This document shows, one piece after another, positions 62,996 through 64,000 of a stretch of DNA of 64,000 bases. The stretch is from NCBI GenBank assembly GCA_006384855.1, contig VCJN01003009.1, positions 62,001-126,000 on the forward strand, in the 5' to 3' direction. The translations under genes were made by a program, and so were the position numbers. Position 1 is the first letter of the stretch. Each line of letters opens with the position of its first letter. The notes below the pieces were generated by a model, which searched no databases, had not been told where the DNA came from, and saw only the letters and a program-made list of their open reading frames with translations. The DNA comes from Tetraselmis striata. Taxonomy: Eukaryota > Chlorophyta > Chlorodendrophyceae > Chlorodendrales > Chlorodendraceae.

Positions 62996-64000
62996 CCCGC
63001 CAAGCCGGCTGCTGGAGTGCCGGCCCGGGGCCGGGACGGTGCTGGGGCAAAGGCGGGCGGTGGGGCGTTCGGGTTGCGGGCCAGCCGCGAGGCCGCCGTG
63101 GCAGCAATAGCCGCGCGCTGCCGCCACCCGCGAGCAGCATGCCCGCCACCGTGGCGATCCCGCCGGCCGAAACCGGATGTAATTATTGTTTTCCGCCCGC
63201 CCATTGCGGCGCGCCTCGCCGCCCACTGCCGCGCGCCCGCTCACTGGCACTGCCGCGCGCGTTGTCGCGGATTAGGCCAGAGCGCCGCGAGATTCTCGGG
63301 CTTCTAGAGCTAGATACGGATAGACCACTGCGGATATTACGTCGCGATGACATGTGATATGCGCCAGATGGACTTTATTACGACGAGTATGTCACGGAAT
63401 GACTACAGACGAGTGTCATTATGGTGGTAATAATACGGGGTAAATTCAGGGTATAATACATGCTGATTATGAGGAGGTCCGGGAGCCTAGTGTATGAATC
63501 GTTGAAGTGTCTCTTCTTCCTCGACATACTATTGGGGTCACCGGCGTTCCGCGTGGGTAGGTGGCGGCAACCAGATGTATCCACCGTCGTCATACGCAAC
63601 ATAGGAATCACCCGGCGATGGTGCACCTGTACCGGAAGGATAACCGTGAAGTGGAGAAAAGCCACCTCAATGGAGTCGGAAGGGGTATCGTCGATAAACG
63701 CAGGTGTCGGCGGTGTTCTTTCGGACGCTCATGGCGACAACAAAGGCATCATGAAGCGGTAGGGAGACGGGGGCGAAACAACGCAGAACTGTCAACATTA
63801 CCTCCGGGCTCGTTGCCGCTGGGCCGAACTCCGTTGCCTTCCTCCACGACGACTTGAACTGCTGCACGTTGTCGAAAATGAGGCTCACGCATACTTACAG
63901 AACGCAACCAATCGGTTTCGTTATGGGCATGGTGGAGGTGGCTGTTGTGACGATAGTGGGTGTTGTGATGCCCAATAGCGGCCCGCGGCCAACGTTTTGT
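62996..64000. other. No gene recognised
   Basis: GC-rich open frames to about 63300 without domain or splice support, then mixed-composition sequence to the window end. Confidence 0.4.

Noticed and set aside
1..64000. tRNA or rRNA genes
   Set aside because: None recognised by eye. A covariance-model scan would be needed to exclude short RNA genes.

Overview
The window looks like nuclear DNA of a GC-rich unicellular eukaryote, most likely a green alga. This rests on a spliced UTP15 (U3 snoRNP) gene with short GT-AG introns, a huge chitin-active secreted protein, split-direct-repeat (PAT/DIRS-type) retroelements of the kind known in Volvox and Chlamydomonas relatives, and an integrated polinton-like virus (PLV), a group that infects algae. 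I cannot name the species. Very little is ordinary host sequence: about 19 kb is viral, about 12.6 kb is one DNA transposon and about 6 kb is retroelements.

Layout. 1-8151: almost no host genes; two adjacent non-autonomous tyrosine-recombinase retroelements (1658-4114 and 4267-7643), enclosed by an exact 25-bp direct repeat. 8152-11957: UTP15, nine exons. 11958-15306: mostly empty, with one possible membrane-protein exon. 15307-34357: the provirus. Its left half (minus strand) carries a cytosine methyltransferase, an ExoX-C-like protein, a primase-helicase, small basic proteins, a broken tyrosine recombinase, a very large repeat-containing fibre and a probable virion protein. Its right half (plus strand) carries a packaging ATPase, small virion-type proteins, the major capsid protein, a probable penton, and an FN3/discoidin-like adhesin. 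The adhesin gene is split by a two-gene cassette that includes a SLATT-like two-membrane-span protein. A ~500-bp imperfect palindrome lies at the right end. 34358-36616: empty. 36617-43281: a ~2,000-residue chitinase-like protein with 13 six-cysteine modules. 43282-49508: empty or decayed repeats. 49509-62079: a transposon with imperfect terminal inverted repeats and two divergent multi-exon genes (a DUF7869-type protein and a methyltransferase-like protein). Three introns of this pair are filled by the same 24-bp minisatellite. 62080-64000: decayed coding fragments.

How the parts work together. The virus has a replication module (primase-helicase), an integration module (recombinase) and a morphogenesis module (ATPase, capsid, penton, fibres). 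A shared TTGTGGCAT motif before several plus-strand genes looks like a late promoter. In the transposon, the arrays carry a GGGAC(A/G)AAA core that also occurs near both ends, so I infer that the arrays may be binding sites for an element-encoded protein.

Caution. Several otherwise intact genes (integrase, fibre, chitinase, transposon gene 2) carry single-base shifts, several of them in or beside short homopolymers. Uncorrected long-read indels are as likely as real decay. The window also has several G or C runs of 20 or more bases.
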